From Endomicrobiia bacterium (GTDB taxonomy: Bacteria; Elusimicrobiota; Endomicrobiia; DTEH01): a stretch of 46,443 bases of DNA. The notes beneath the pieces are model-generated. The model did not search any database and was not told the origin of the DNA. It worked only from the letters and a program-made list of their open reading frames with translations. This document shows positions 24,638 to 33,314 of this stretch, one piece after another. The DNA lies in contig JANXDG010000076.1 in the NCBI GenBank assembly GCA_025059805.1, forward strand, positions 1 through 46,443, in the 5' to 3' direction. The number at the start of each line of letters is the position of its first letter. Position 1 is the first letter of the stretch. Both the position numbers and the translations under genes were made by a program.

Positions 24638-25624
24638 AAATGTCCTTGAGTTATTTAATAACGCAAAAAATATATTAATTTATAGCTACGCTAGGATTGG
24701 CGACGCTGCACTTACATTGATATTGGTTGACAACTTAGGATATTATCATAGTACGAAAAGAATATTTTTACTTTGTTCTGAGAGGAACTTTGAAATTTTT
24801 AAATATAATAAGTATGTTTCTGAGATATTTATCTGACCATCAAAAATTGATATCCCGTCTGACATAGATCTTGTGATTTCCCTTGCTGTGGTTGACAACT
24901 AGCGGGACTTCTTAATATTTAAGTTTTTACGTGGAAATTTGCCAAACGCTATGTTTTTATTTTATGTACGTGATGAACTTGAGGGATATGGTTCTGATAT
25001 ATGTATATACCACGATAAAAAAGGAAATATAGTTAGCAGAATACAGAATTTGACGAGGTTCTTAGTCGGGCTGGAGAGTCTAATACAACCGCATATAAAC
25101 ATTCCTGTTGAAATTGAAGAGAAGTTAAAATATATTATAAAGGGAAATATCAAAGGATATAAAAAAACACTCCATTTAAACCTTTCCGCAGCAGATAGGA
25201 CTAATTTTAGAAGTTATTTTACCCGTAACGTTCCAGTTAATATACTTGATAAACTATTAAATTTTTTGAAAGACAGAGATGTCATAGTTCTAACAACAGC
25301 AGCTCCATGGGATAAAGATAAATTTTGCTATTTAAAAAATAAATATCAGACGCACACAAACTTGAATTTTATTGATACACCTGATTTATATCATCTAATC
25401 GGTGTGGTAAAGATGGCTGATTTGGTTGTAACGCCTGAAACTTCGGTTGTGCATATAGCTTCTGCATTAAACAAAAAATTGTTGCTGTCTATGATTCTAA
25501 AAAGAAGTTTAAAGAATGGCCACCATGGAGTGATGAGTTCAAGGTTATACTACCTAATATTCCGTATGTTATGTTAAGTTTAGATTTTGACAAACTATGT
25601 AAGGAGATTCTTAAGTTTTTATGA
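24627..25624 (+). pseudogene. GT9 heptosyltransferase gene with two in-frame stops and one frameshift
   Basis: From TTG 24627 the frame reads a GT9 N-terminus (AKNILIYSYARIGDAALTLI), hits TGA at 24834-24836, resumes in the same frame (PSKIDIPSDIDLVISLAVV), hits TAG at 24900-24902, then continues from RDFLIFKFL through 25478 with LVVTPETSVVHIASALNKK. There one A seems lost from an A-run (six A's at 25473-25478); in the shifted frame the natural ending follows, IVAVYDSKKKFKEWPPWSDE, to a stop at 25622-25624. Three lesions in an otherwise continuous gene point to recent inactivation. An SD-like AAAGGA precedes the TTG. The next frame overlaps its stop by 4 bp (ATGA). Confidence 0.85.
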
Positions 25625-25758
25625 AGAAAAATAATGTAATAATTTTGTTGGGATTGTATCTCTATAGTTTCTTTTCAATAATGGGTATTTCAGGGATGAG
25701 TATTGCAGCTGGTATTACAATATTAGGTATTATTACTTCTTGTTTAATTGACAAATGA
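25621..25758 (+). pseudogene. N-terminal stub of an O-antigen ligase-like membrane protein
   Basis: An ATG overlapping the GT9 stop opens a 45-codon frame with a hydrophobic N-terminus (IILLGLYLYSFFSIMGISGM then SIAAGITILGIITSCLIDK), stopping at 25756-25758. Its layout resembles the first one or two helices of WaaL/Wzy-type proteins, which usually run to about 400 residues. The rest is missing: the next sequence is already a GT4. A deletion joining the two genes is the simplest reading. A genuine 45-residue membrane peptide is possible but less likely, given the start position in an operon of decaying genes. Confidence 0.55.
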
Positions 25759-26689
25759 AATAAAATTAAATAATATTTATCATTTATTTGATTTAGATCC
25801 CATAGCGGGATTTTGTATTTTGTATGTTCTTTTAAAAAACAAGATTGATATTATAGATATACACTCACCTAAGTTTTATTGGTTATGTGTTTTCTTAGGA
25901 CGTTTATTGAGTAAACGCGTTTTTATCACACGGAATGTTGAATATAGAAAGAAAGGTATAAAAAAGTTTATCAATAGATATCTATATAAAATGTGTAATG
26001 GTGTAATCTGTATCTCTCAAAAAATTAAAAATGGTTTAATTGAAGACTTTAAGTTGCCAGAAAAAAAAGTCAAAGTTATTTACGGAAATCTGAAAATTTC
26101 TGATCAAGTTATGCCTAAAGATATAAGAATTAGTTATGGAATTTCAAAGAATACTATTTTATTGTCAATTATAGGACGAATTGAAAGAAACAAAGGGCAG
26201 GATTTTGCAGTGAAAGTACTCTACGAACTATTCAAAAAAGGATACGACTGTAAGTTGTTTATAGTAGGAGCGAACGAAGATAAAAAATTTTATTCAGAAC
26301 TTACTAAAATGATAGAAGATATGAATTTATCAAATAAAATAATATTCACGGGTTTTGTAGAAAATGTGATGGATTACATTTACAGTTCTGATGTTATACT
26401 TTGTTGTTCGCTGTTTGAAGGTATTCCTAGAAGTGTCATTGAAAGTTTACTTATTGGGATACCGGTTGTGAGTACGCCTGCAGTACGAATGGAAGAGATA
26501 CCGCTTGATAGTAAATATTTATCTTTGCTTTTTATTGTTGACCGAGATGTGCAAAAGTTTGTAGAGAAAATACAATATGTTATAGAAACGAGGTTGACAA
26601 AAGATAAGATACTAAATAACTACAATTTTGGTATTAGTAAGTTGAGTGATGGCGTAAACGAATATTTGGATTTTTATACTTCTGTCTGA
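25748..26689 (+). CDS. GT4 glycosyltransferase lacking its N-terminus (probably a broken gene)
   Basis: This 313-residue frame starts at a TTG (25748) inside the ligase stub, out of frame with it. It covers most of a GT4: DIIDIHSPKFYWLCVFLG, RVFITRNVEYR, YKMCNGVICISQKIK, VKVIYGNL, LLSIIGRIERNKGQDFAVKVL and VILCCSLFEGIPRSVIESLL, the E-x7-E region. The first beta-alpha unit with the Gly-rich GGAE loop (about 55-60 residues) is absent, as is any SD or ATG. Normal length is 360-380. I infer a deletion removed it with most of the ligase gene. It may be an untranslated remnant or a truncated protein. Its stop overlaps the deacetylase ATG. Confidence 0.65.
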   Translation: MTNEIKLNNIYHLFDLDPIAGFCILYVLLKNKIDIIDIHSPKFYWLCVFLGRLLSKRVFITRNVEYRKKGIKKFINRYLYKMCNGVICISQKIKNGLIEDFKLPEKKVKVIYGNLKISDQVMPKDIRISYGISKNTILLSIIGRIERNKGQDFAVKVLYELFKKGYDCKLFIVGANEDKKFYSELTKMIEDMNLSNKIIFTGFVENVMDYIYSSDVILCCSLFEGIPRSVIESLLIGIPVVSTPAVRMEEIPLDSKYLSLLFIVDRDVQKFVEKIQYVIETRLTKDKILNNYNFGISKLSDGVNEYLDFYTSV

Positions 26690-27483
26690 TGAAGACTTTA
26701 AAGGTTTTAATAGGTGTTATAATGTTTATTCTAAGCATATATTTATTTTCATATTTTAGATATAAAGACACTGCTTTTATTTTAGTCTATCATAGGATAG
26801 ATAAATATTCTGGAGGATTAAGATCATTATATGTGTCTCCTGAAGTTTTTGAAAAACAAATGAAGTATCTACATTTTAGAGGTTACAAATGTATCAGTTT
26901 AGACGAGTTGGTTCGTCGGTTGAAAGATAAAGAAAAAATAAATAAAGTGTTTTGTATAACATTTGATGACGGATATGCTGATATTAAGAATGCATATGAG
27001 GTTTTGAAAAAGCTTGGTTTCAAAGCTACTGTCTATCTACATATGGAGGCTGTAAAGATAGGTGAATATGCATATCCACATATGCCATCTGCTAAAATGT
27101 TAAATATAGACGACCTTAAAGAAATGAAGGATGTTTTTTATGTTGGATCACATAGTGTTTCGCATCCTGATATGTCAGTTTTGGAAAAAAATGATGTTGT
27201 TTACGAAGTAAGTGTATCAAAACGTGAACTTGAAAACACTTTTCATAAAGAAATTAAACACTTCTGTTATCCTTATGGAAAAGTTTTTAAAGATTATCAG
27301 CAAATACTTCAATATAGTGGTTATGAATCTGCTGTGACATTGAAATCAGATTTTATAAAATTAACTGATGAAATAGATTTATATCAACTGCCACGAATAG
27401 AATGGAAACATATTTCGTCTATGAGTATAAAAGATTTTTTAAAGAATTTTGAGTTTTACCTAAAGATATTATGCGGAGTGTGA
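26689..27483 (+). CDS. Polysaccharide deacetylase (NodB/CE4) family protein
   Basis: This 264-residue protein has an N-terminal membrane anchor or signal (VLIGVIMFILSIYLFSYF) and a CE4 domain: AFILVYHRI, motif 1 ITFDDGYAD (Asp93, Asp94), motif 2 VGSHSVSHPDM with the two zinc histidines, and FCYPYGK as motif 3. Such enzymes remove acetyl groups from GlcNAc-type polymers or lipid-linked sugars on the outer face of the inner membrane. It overlaps the GT4 remnant end and the next gene by 13 bp, so it belongs to this LPS operon. The substrate is unknown. Confidence 0.87.
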   Translation: MKTLKVLIGVIMFILSIYLFSYFRYKDTAFILVYHRIDKYSGGLRSLYVSPEVFEKQMKYLHFRGYKCISLDELVRRLKDKEKINKVFCITFDDGYADIKNAYEVLKKLGFKATVYLHMEAVKIGEYAYPHMPSAKMLNIDDLKEMKDVFYVGSHSVSHPDMSVLEKNDVVYEVSVSKRELENTFHKEIKHFCYPYGKVFKDYQQILQYSGYESAVTLKSDFIKLTDEIDLYQLPRIEWKHISSMSIKDFLKNFEFYLKILCGV

Positions 27484-28331
27484 AAATTAGAGAATGGGTA
27501 GAATATGTAATAGTGTTTAAAATCGTAATCGCGATAATCTTACTACCAGAATTTTTTTTAAAACAATTACTTCATATTTTAATACCGGCTGTTAAATTTT
27601 TTCTTTATTTTAGACAAGAAATGATGATAAGAAATTTTGTTACTTGTTTTCCTAAAACCAATTATAGAGATGTTGTAAAGATTATCAATGATGTATGGTT
27701 TAATATTGGTTGGACATTTATTACATCAATTAAATATATTTTTGATTCTAGAAAGGTTCGTCTTAAAGTAAGACTTGATAACTTAGAAATTAAAGATTTA
27801 TCAGGAAATACGATAATAGTAACAGCGCATATTGGCAACTGGGAGCTTTTAGCACAAAGGTTAGTACTTGAAGGTTATAAAATAGCGGCGATAGTTCGTC
27901 CTTTAAGAAACAAACTTATAGATGCTAAAGTAAAACAATTTAGAGAAAAACTTGGAGGTAAAGTATTTTATGCTCATCAACTAAAAAAAGTGATAGATTG
28001 GCTTAAATCAGGTGGGATAATTTATGTTTTACCTGACCAACATATTATTGAAGGTTCTGTAAGGGTTGAATTCTTAGGAAGGCCAGCATATACTTCACCT
28101 GTTGTAAGATTGTTGAATAAAAGATTAAACAGTAATATAATTACTATGTTTTGTATAAGAGAAAAATCTTATTATAAGGTATTTATGGAAAAATATACAC
28201 CGAAATCTTTATCTGATATTAAATCGGATTTGGAATACAATACACTACAGATAAATAAAATTATTGAAAAATATATACGGATGTATCCTTCACAATGGAT
28301 GTGGTTACATAGAAGATGGAAAGAAAATTAG
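27471..28331 (+). CDS. LpxL/HtrB-type lipid A acyltransferase
   Basis: This 286-residue protein carries the H-x4-E acyltransferase motif in VTAHIGNWELLAQRL (His120, Glu125), preceded by NDVWFNIGWTF and followed by VLPDQHIIEGSVRVEFLGRPAYTSP, all typical of Kdo2-lipid IVA lauroyl/myristoyltransferases. A hydrophobic N-terminal segment anchors it in the inner membrane. It would add secondary acyl chains to lipid A. It begins 13 bp inside the deacetylase gene and ends 16 bp inside lpxK, a natural lipid A neighbour. Which acyl chain it adds is not inferable. Confidence 0.9.
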   Translation: MRSVKIREWVEYVIVFKIVIAIILLPEFFLKQLLHILIPAVKFFLYFRQEMMIRNFVTCFPKTNYRDVVKIINDVWFNIGWTFITSIKYIFDSRKVRLKVRLDNLEIKDLSGNTIIVTAHIGNWELLAQRLVLEGYKIAAIVRPLRNKLIDAKVKQFREKLGGKVFYAHQLKKVIDWLKSGGIIYVLPDQHIIEGSVRVEFLGRPAYTSPVVRLLNKRLNSNIITMFCIREKSYYKVFMEKYTPKSLSDIKSDLEYNTLQINKIIEKYIRMYPSQWMWLHRRWKEN

Positions 28332-29395
28332 AAACGTATATACGTTACTTATCGTCGTTAGTACTTATACCTATTGCAATTTTGTATTATTTTATTTTCT
28401 TGTTATCAAAAAAGATTTTCGTTAAACACCAAAAAAGATTTGAAAATATAAAAATTGTATGCATAGGTAATGCGACTTTAGGTGGTAGTGGGAAGACAAC
28501 TTTAGTTGCAAGGTTAATATCTGATCTTAAATCAAAAGGGAAAAATGTAGCAGTTGTAATTCGTGGATATAAAAGAAAATATAAAGATAAGCATGTTATA
28601 GTTTTGTCGTCAGGAGATAACTTAACAAGCTCGTATGTTTATAAAGTTGGCGATGAAGCAATGATGTTGTTTGATAAGTTTAAAGTACCAATTGGTGTTT
28701 CAAGTAATAGAGTTAAAAGTATTAAAGAGTTATTTAATTTTAGGCCAGAAATTGTAATATCTGACGACGGTTACCAAAACTTTAAATTTTATAAGGATTT
28801 AAATATTTTAGTAATCAACCTTCATGATTTTTTGTATAAAGAAAAAATGTTTTTATTCCCATTAGGTAATTTAAGAGAACCTATAAGTAGTGCGTTGAAT
28901 CGTGCGGATTATGTTGTGTTAAATCATGTGCGTTATGTTCCATATGAAGTACTTATGAAAGTGATTAATTTAATTAAAAAAATCAGAGGCGAAGTAAAAC
29001 TTATTTTGGCATATTATAAAATAAGGAATTTCGTTAGTTTAATTCACAAGAGGGAATTTAAATGTGACGAATTTTTAATGTTATTTCCAAACATAAGTAT
29101 AGCATGTGGTATTGGTAATCCAACAATTTTTTTGAAAACTTTAGAAAGTGAAGGTTTTACTGTAAAATATAGATTTAGTTATCCTGATCACTACTGGTTT
29201 AAACTTAAAGATGTTAAACGTTGGTGTAACATTAGTAATATTCCAGTTGTTGTTACTTACAAAGACGCTGTGAGACTACTACCGCTTATAGACCATTTAG
29301 AAACTGGTTATGTGGAGAAATTATATTATTGTGATATAACAATAGAATTTGACCAAGGTGAAGAGTTATGGCAGGAATTGATAAATACCCTATAA
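28316..29395 (+). CDS. lpxK: Tetraacyldisaccharide 4'-kinase LpxK
   Basis: This 359-residue protein phosphorylates the 4'-position of the lipid A disaccharide at the inner membrane. An N-terminal hydrophobic helix (residues about 14-31) is followed by the unusual Walker A GNATLGGSGKTT (51-62), VAVVIRGYKRKYK, VGDEAMMLFDKF and PEIVISDDGYQNFKF, whose DDGYQ is the LpxK hallmark. FPLGNLREP and the C-terminal YPDHYWF complete it. Overlaps with both neighbours show that it is part of the LPS operon. All active-site motifs look intact. Confidence 0.95.
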   Translation: MERKLETYIRYLSSLVLIPIAILYYFIFLLSKKIFVKHQKRFENIKIVCIGNATLGGSGKTTLVARLISDLKSKGKNVAVVIRGYKRKYKDKHVIVLSSGDNLTSSYVYKVGDEAMMLFDKFKVPIGVSSNRVKSIKELFNFRPEIVISDDGYQNFKFYKDLNILVINLHDFLYKEKMFLFPLGNLREPISSALNRADYVVLNHVRYVPYEVLMKVINLIKKIRGEVKLILAYYKIRNFVSLIHKREFKCDEFLMLFPNISIACGIGNPTIFLKTLESEGFTVKYRFSYPDHYWFKLKDVKRWCNISNIPVVVTYKDAVRLLPLIDHLETGYVEKLYYCDITIEFDQGEELWQELINTL

Positions 29396-29937
29396 TTTTT
29401 CTTGACCGTGATGGTACAATTATCGTTGATAAAGTTTATTTGAACAATCCTGACGAGGTTGAATTTATTGACGGAGTAATTGATGGTTTAAAAAAACTAT
29501 ATGATAATGGATATAAACTAGTTATTGTAACAAATCAGTCTGGTGTATCCCGTGGTAAAGTTAGTTTGGATAATCTTGAAAAAATTCATGAGAAAATTAA
29601 AAGTATATTAAATGCTCATGGCGTAAGTCTATTTAAAATATTTTATTGTCCGCATTTACCAGAAGATAACTGTGAATGTAGGAAACCAAAGATAGGAATG
29701 GTTAAAGAAATAGAAAATATTATAAATAAAGAAAAATCATTTGTTATTGGAGACAAAGATAGTGATATCGGTTTTGGAAAGAACCTTGGAATAAAGACAA
29801 TTCTTTTACTGCCAAACGAAAAAAATAATGAATCTGGCACGACTGAAAAGCCGGATTTTGTTGTATCAAGTTTTTATAGTGCAGTAGAGATAGTTTTACA
29901 TGAATATGAAAAATGTAATGATGGGAAAGATTTATAA
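29368..29937 (+). CDS. gmhB: HAD phosphatase, GmhB-like heptose bisphosphate phosphatase
   Basis: This 189-residue HAD phosphatase has FLDRDGTI (Asp13, Asp15), VIVTNQSGVSRG and the zinc loop CPHLPEDNCECRKPKIGM, whose Cys-x-His and Cys-x-Cys ligands are those of GmhB/HisB-N enzymes. VIGDKDSDI supplies the last acidic motif. GmhB converts heptose 1,7-bisphosphate to heptose 1-phosphate for ADP-heptose. The nearby hldD supports this over histidinol phosphatase. The ATG lies 28 bp inside lpxK. Confidence 0.87.
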   Translation: MAGIDKYPIIFLDRDGTIIVDKVYLNNPDEVEFIDGVIDGLKKLYDNGYKLVIVTNQSGVSRGKVSLDNLEKIHEKIKSILNAHGVSLFKIFYCPHLPEDNCECRKPKIGMVKEIENIINKEKSFVIGDKDSDIGFGKNLGIKTILLLPNEKNNESGTTEKPDFVVSSFYSAVEIVLHEYEKCNDGKDL

Positions 29938-30748
29938 AGCAATAACTGAAATATTTCTAAAAAGATCACCATTTTTACAAATATTAGTTGTTTCAGTTAC
30001 AATAACTCAGTATTTAGTTAATTCAAATTATGCATATAATTTAGAAGAGATAATAATTACTAATACTGGATTGATAAATTACAAAACGTATAGTAGTTAT
30101 GAAAAAGAAATTTTAAGGTATAGAATTGGATGGGAGTTTATATATGCTGGCGATGCTGAAATGGGTATTATACCAATTGAGTTATATGGACGCAAGATTT
30201 ATCGTATATATACGGAAACAAAATCTAACAAGACAATAGACGCTATATACAAAGTACGTAATAAGACAGAATCATATGTAGATTATTATGGTTTTTATTC
30301 GTTAAGATTTTATAAAGATCAGAATGAAGCTGGCTATGTTTCAAAGGATAATGTTGTATTTGATCACAAAAACAATTTATGGTATAATCTTATTGATAAT
30401 ACAACAGGTTATATCCCAAGATTTGTCCAGGATGTGGTATCTTCATTATACTGGCTGAGGTTGCAGGATATAAAAGTTGGTGAAGTGTATACTTTTAAAG
30501 TTTGGGTAGGTAAAGTTGTATATCCTATGATTGTAGATGTAATTGAAATTTGTAAAATTAAAGTTCATGGGAAAGAATATGAATGTTTTAAAGTTGAGCC
30601 TCGTGTTGACCTACAAAGTTTTCCATTATTTAAAGCAAAAGGAAGATTATTTGTATATTTGACACGCGATAAACGAAAATTGCCAGTAAGATTAGAAAGT
30701 AAAGTATTTATAGGTAGAGTTATAGCAGATTTTGTAGAAGAAAAATAA
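29900..30748 (+). CDS. Exported DUF3108 protein
   Basis: This protein of about 280 residues has a hydrophobic N-terminal signal (FLQILVVSVTITQYLVNSNYA) and a DUF3108-like body: ILRYRIGWEFIYAGDAEMGI, YYGFYSLRFYK, FVQDVVSSLYWLRLQDIKVG and LFVYLTRDKRKLPVRLESKV. DUF3108 proteins are periplasmic, beta-rich and often encoded with LPS genes; their function is unknown. There are several ATGs near the start (29900, 29906 and 29918 among them); the overlap with gmhB favours a start near 29918 but I cannot decide. The next gap carries the hldD SD. Confidence 0.75.
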   Translation: MNMKNVMMGKIYKAITEIFLKRSPFLQILVVSVTITQYLVNSNYAYNLEEIIITNTGLINYKTYSSYEKEILRYRIGWEFIYAGDAEMGIIPIELYGRKIYRIYTETKSNKTIDAIYKVRNKTESYVDYYGFYSLRFYKDQNEAGYVSKDNVVFDHKNNLWYNLIDNTTGYIPRFVQDVVSSLYWLRLQDIKVGEVYTFKVWVGKVVYPMIVDVIEICKIKVHGKEYECFKVEPRVDLQSFPLFKAKGRLFVYLTRDKRKLPVRLESKVFIGRVIADFVEEK

Positions 30749-30774
30749 ATTTTTGTATTGAACCAACAATTTTC

Positions 30775-30780
30775 AGGAGG
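30775..30780 (+). promoter_or_regulatory. Strong SD of hldD
   Basis: AGGAGG lies 12 bases before the hldD ATG at 30793, one of the few full-consensus ribosome sites in the window, and confirms that start. Confidence 0.8.
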
Positions 30781-30792
30781 AATAATTTTCTA

Positions 30793-31788
30793 ATGAGAGA
30801 TTTAATTATAGTTACTGGCGGTGCAGGGTTCATAGGTAGTGCTGTTATATGGAAACTAAATAGAGAGAAGTTTGAAAATATATTAGTCGTTGATTCATTA
30901 GATGATAGTATAAAATGGAAAAATTTAGTTGGTCTTAAATTTTATGATTATGTTGAGAAAGATGATTTTTTGAGAGATATCACTGATGGTAAATATAATA
31001 GAGTAAAAATAGACACGATATTTCATCTTGGGGCGTGTTCGTCAACGATTCATCCTGATGCTAAGGTATATGTAAAAGATAATTATGAATATTCTAAAAT
31101 ATTATGCAAATTTTCTGTTAGTAAAAATATAAGATTTATCTATGCTTCTTCTGCAGCGACATATGGTGATGGTTCATTTGGTTTTTCTGATGATGAAAGT
31201 CAACTTGAAGTTTTAAGACCGCTTAATATGTACGGATATTCAAAACATTTATTTGACCTTTGGGCGAAAAATAATGCTTTACTAAAAAAAATAGTTGGAT
31301 TAAAATATTTTAATGTATTTGGTCCAAATGAATATCATAAAGCTGAGATGCGAAGTTTTGTAGTTAAAGCTTTTGAACAAATAGTTGCATATGGCAAAGT
31401 AAAATTGTTTAAATCATACCTGCCTGAATATAAGGATGGTGAACAATTAAGGGATTTTATCTACATTAAAGATGCAGTAAATATGACATTTCATTTTTTT
31501 AAGAATAGAAATTTATTTGGTATCTTTAACATAGGTACCGGTAAACCTCATAGTTTTAACGAATTAGTTAAACATGTATTTGATGCGATGGGTAAAGAGG
31601 TTAAAATTGAATACATAGACATGCCGGAAAGTATTAAAAACCAATACCAGTATTACACCTGTGCTGACATTAAAAAATTATTATCTACTGGATATAATCT
31701 GCCAGTAACAGATTTTGGTGTTGCTATTCATGAATATGTAAAGAAATATATTGCGCTCAGTAAATATTTAGCAGATTATGAAAGTTAA
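30793..31788 (+). CDS. hldD: ADP-glycero-manno-heptose 6-epimerase
   Basis: This 331-residue short-chain-dehydrogenase-type epimerase makes ADP-L-glycero-D-manno-heptose, the donor for the GT9 enzymes here. It shows the NAD(P)-binding VTGGAGFIGSAV (residues 7-18), VDSLDDSIKWKNL, FHLGACSSTIHPD, YASSAATYGDG, the YGYSK active-site Tyr-x3-Lys, LKYFNVFGPNEYHK and QLRDFIYIKDAV. The match to HldD is close along the full length. It starts 44 bp after the DUF3108 gene and ends 5 bp before metG. Confidence 0.95.
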   Translation: MRDLIIVTGGAGFIGSAVIWKLNREKFENILVVDSLDDSIKWKNLVGLKFYDYVEKDDFLRDITDGKYNRVKIDTIFHLGACSSTIHPDAKVYVKDNYEYSKILCKFSVSKNIRFIYASSAATYGDGSFGFSDDESQLEVLRPLNMYGYSKHLFDLWAKNNALLKKIVGLKYFNVFGPNEYHKAEMRSFVVKAFEQIVAYGKVKLFKSYLPEYKDGEQLRDFIYIKDAVNMTFHFFKNRNLFGIFNIGTGKPHSFNELVKHVFDAMGKEVKIEYIDMPESIKNQYQYYTCADIKKLLSTGYNLPVTDFGVAIHEYVKKYIALSKYLADYES

Positions 31789-31793
31789 TATCT

Positions 31794-33314
31794 ATGAAAA
31801 AATTTTATTTGACCACGCCAATATATTATGTTAATGACGAACCGCATATAGGTCATACATATACAACCATACTTGCAGATGTTCTCGCAAGGTATTATAA
31901 GTTACTCGGATATGATACCTTTTTCCTTACAGGCACTGATGAACATGGCGCAAAGATTTATGAAGCTGCTTTAAAAAACAATATGGATCCTAAAAGTTTT
32001 TGTGATACAATAGTAGATAAATTTAAATCTGCATGGCAAAGTTTAGAAATAAATTATTCACGATTTATAAGAACAACGGATGAGCATCATGAAAAAACTG
32101 TACAGCTTATATTAAAGAAAATCTACGAACAAGGCGATATTTATAAAGCAAATTATGAAGGTCTATATTGCATACAATGCGAACGTTATATCCCAGATGA
32201 CGAACTTGTTGATGGCTTATGTCCTGACCATAACATTAAACCTATTTTACAGAGAGAAGAAAATTATTTTTTTAAGTTATCAAAATATAAAGAAGTTGTA
32301 TATAATAAAATCTTATCAGGTGAACTTGAGATTTTTCCTGAAACACGACGTAATGAAATTCTTGGTAAACTACAGCTTAAACTTGAAGATATAAGTATTT
32401 CCCGTAAACATCTTAAATGGGGCATCCCTGTACCTTTTGATCAACAACAGACTGTTTATGTATGGATTGACGCTCTGGTTAATTATCTTTCAGGGATAGA
32501 CTTTTTTAACATTTCCTTAGAAACTCTTGATATGAAACATTTTTGGCCTTGCGACTTACATATCATTGGCAAGGATATACTTTGGTTTCATGCTGTGATT
32601 TGGCCAGCAATGTTGCTATCCGCTGGAGTTGAACTTCCGAGAAAAATTTTAGCACATGGGTTCTTCACAGTTGAAGGTAAAAAAATGTCTAAAACTTTAG
32701 GCAATGTTATTCGTCCAAAAGAATTATTAGAAATTTTTGGAGTTGATGCGACACGGCTGTTAGTATTATCTTCTTTCCCTGTAGGTTCTGATGGTAATTT
32801 TTCTATCATAGAATCAAAGGAAAAATATAATAAAGAATTAGCTGATAATTTTGGTAATTTAGTATCTCGCACATTTGCTATGTTATCAAAATATTTTAAT
32901 AATGAAATTGTACCAACAGAATGTTCTTCAGAAATGAAACATACCATATATGAAGCTGTAAATAGTTATAAATCGTTTTTTGCTGAGTTATCACTAGATA
33001 AAATACCAGATGCTATTTTTTCTCTTACATCTTATGCAAATAAGTATGTTCAAATGAAATCACCATGGATAGTTGCAAAAGAAAAAAGAAAAGATGAATT
33101 AATATCTATTTTGTCAGATTTGTTGTATTGTATTAAAGCTTCAGCTTTACTTTTTTATCCAATAATGCCTAATGTTACTAAAAAAATAGTAGAAAGTTTT
33201 AATGAAACAGAATATACTGAGTTTGATTATAAGAAACTATTAGAAGAAAAAACGATAACTATACGAAATCATAAATTTAAACCAGTTGATATTTTGTTTA
33301 AAAAATTGAAATAA
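31794..33314 (+). CDS. metG: Methionyl-tRNA synthetase
   Basis: This 506-residue class I synthetase starts FYLTTPIYYVNDEPHIGHTY with the HIGH motif (18-21) and has KKMSKTLGN (near 296-304) as the KMSKS-type loop. A zinc-type connective insert reads LYCIQCERY with LCPDH, giving CxxC and a CxxH pair. The anticodon-binding helical domain follows (ADNFGNLVSRTFAML). The C-terminal tRNA-binding (OB) extension found in longer MetRS is absent. It sits between hldD and a radical SAM gene. No lesions. Confidence 0.96.
   Translation: MKKFYLTTPIYYVNDEPHIGHTYTTILADVLARYYKLLGYDTFFLTGTDEHGAKIYEAALKNNMDPKSFCDTIVDKFKSAWQSLEINYSRFIRTTDEHHEKTVQLILKKIYEQGDIYKANYEGLYCIQCERYIPDDELVDGLCPDHNIKPILQREENYFFKLSKYKEVVYNKILSGELEIFPETRRNEILGKLQLKLEDISISRKHLKWGIPVPFDQQQTVYVWIDALVNYLSGIDFFNISLETLDMKHFWPCDLHIIGKDILWFHAVIWPAMLLSAGVELPRKILAHGFFTVEGKKMSKTLGNVIRPKELLEIFGVDATRLLVLSSFPVGSDGNFSIIESKEKYNKELADNFGNLVSRTFAMLSKYFNNEIVPTECSSEMKHTIYEAVNSYKSFFAELSLDKIPDAIFSLTSYANKYVQMKSPWIVAKEKRKDELISILSDLLYCIKASALLFYPIMPNVTKKIVESFNETEYTEFDYKKLLEEKTITIRNHKFKPVDILFKKLK

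Noticed and set aside
24834-24902. TGA and TAG in the GT9 gene as recoded codons (selenocysteine, pyrrolysine)
   Set aside because: Two different stops plus a frameshift in the same gene are better explained by decay. Neither stop lies at a catalytic motif, and no other gene in the window uses an internal stop.
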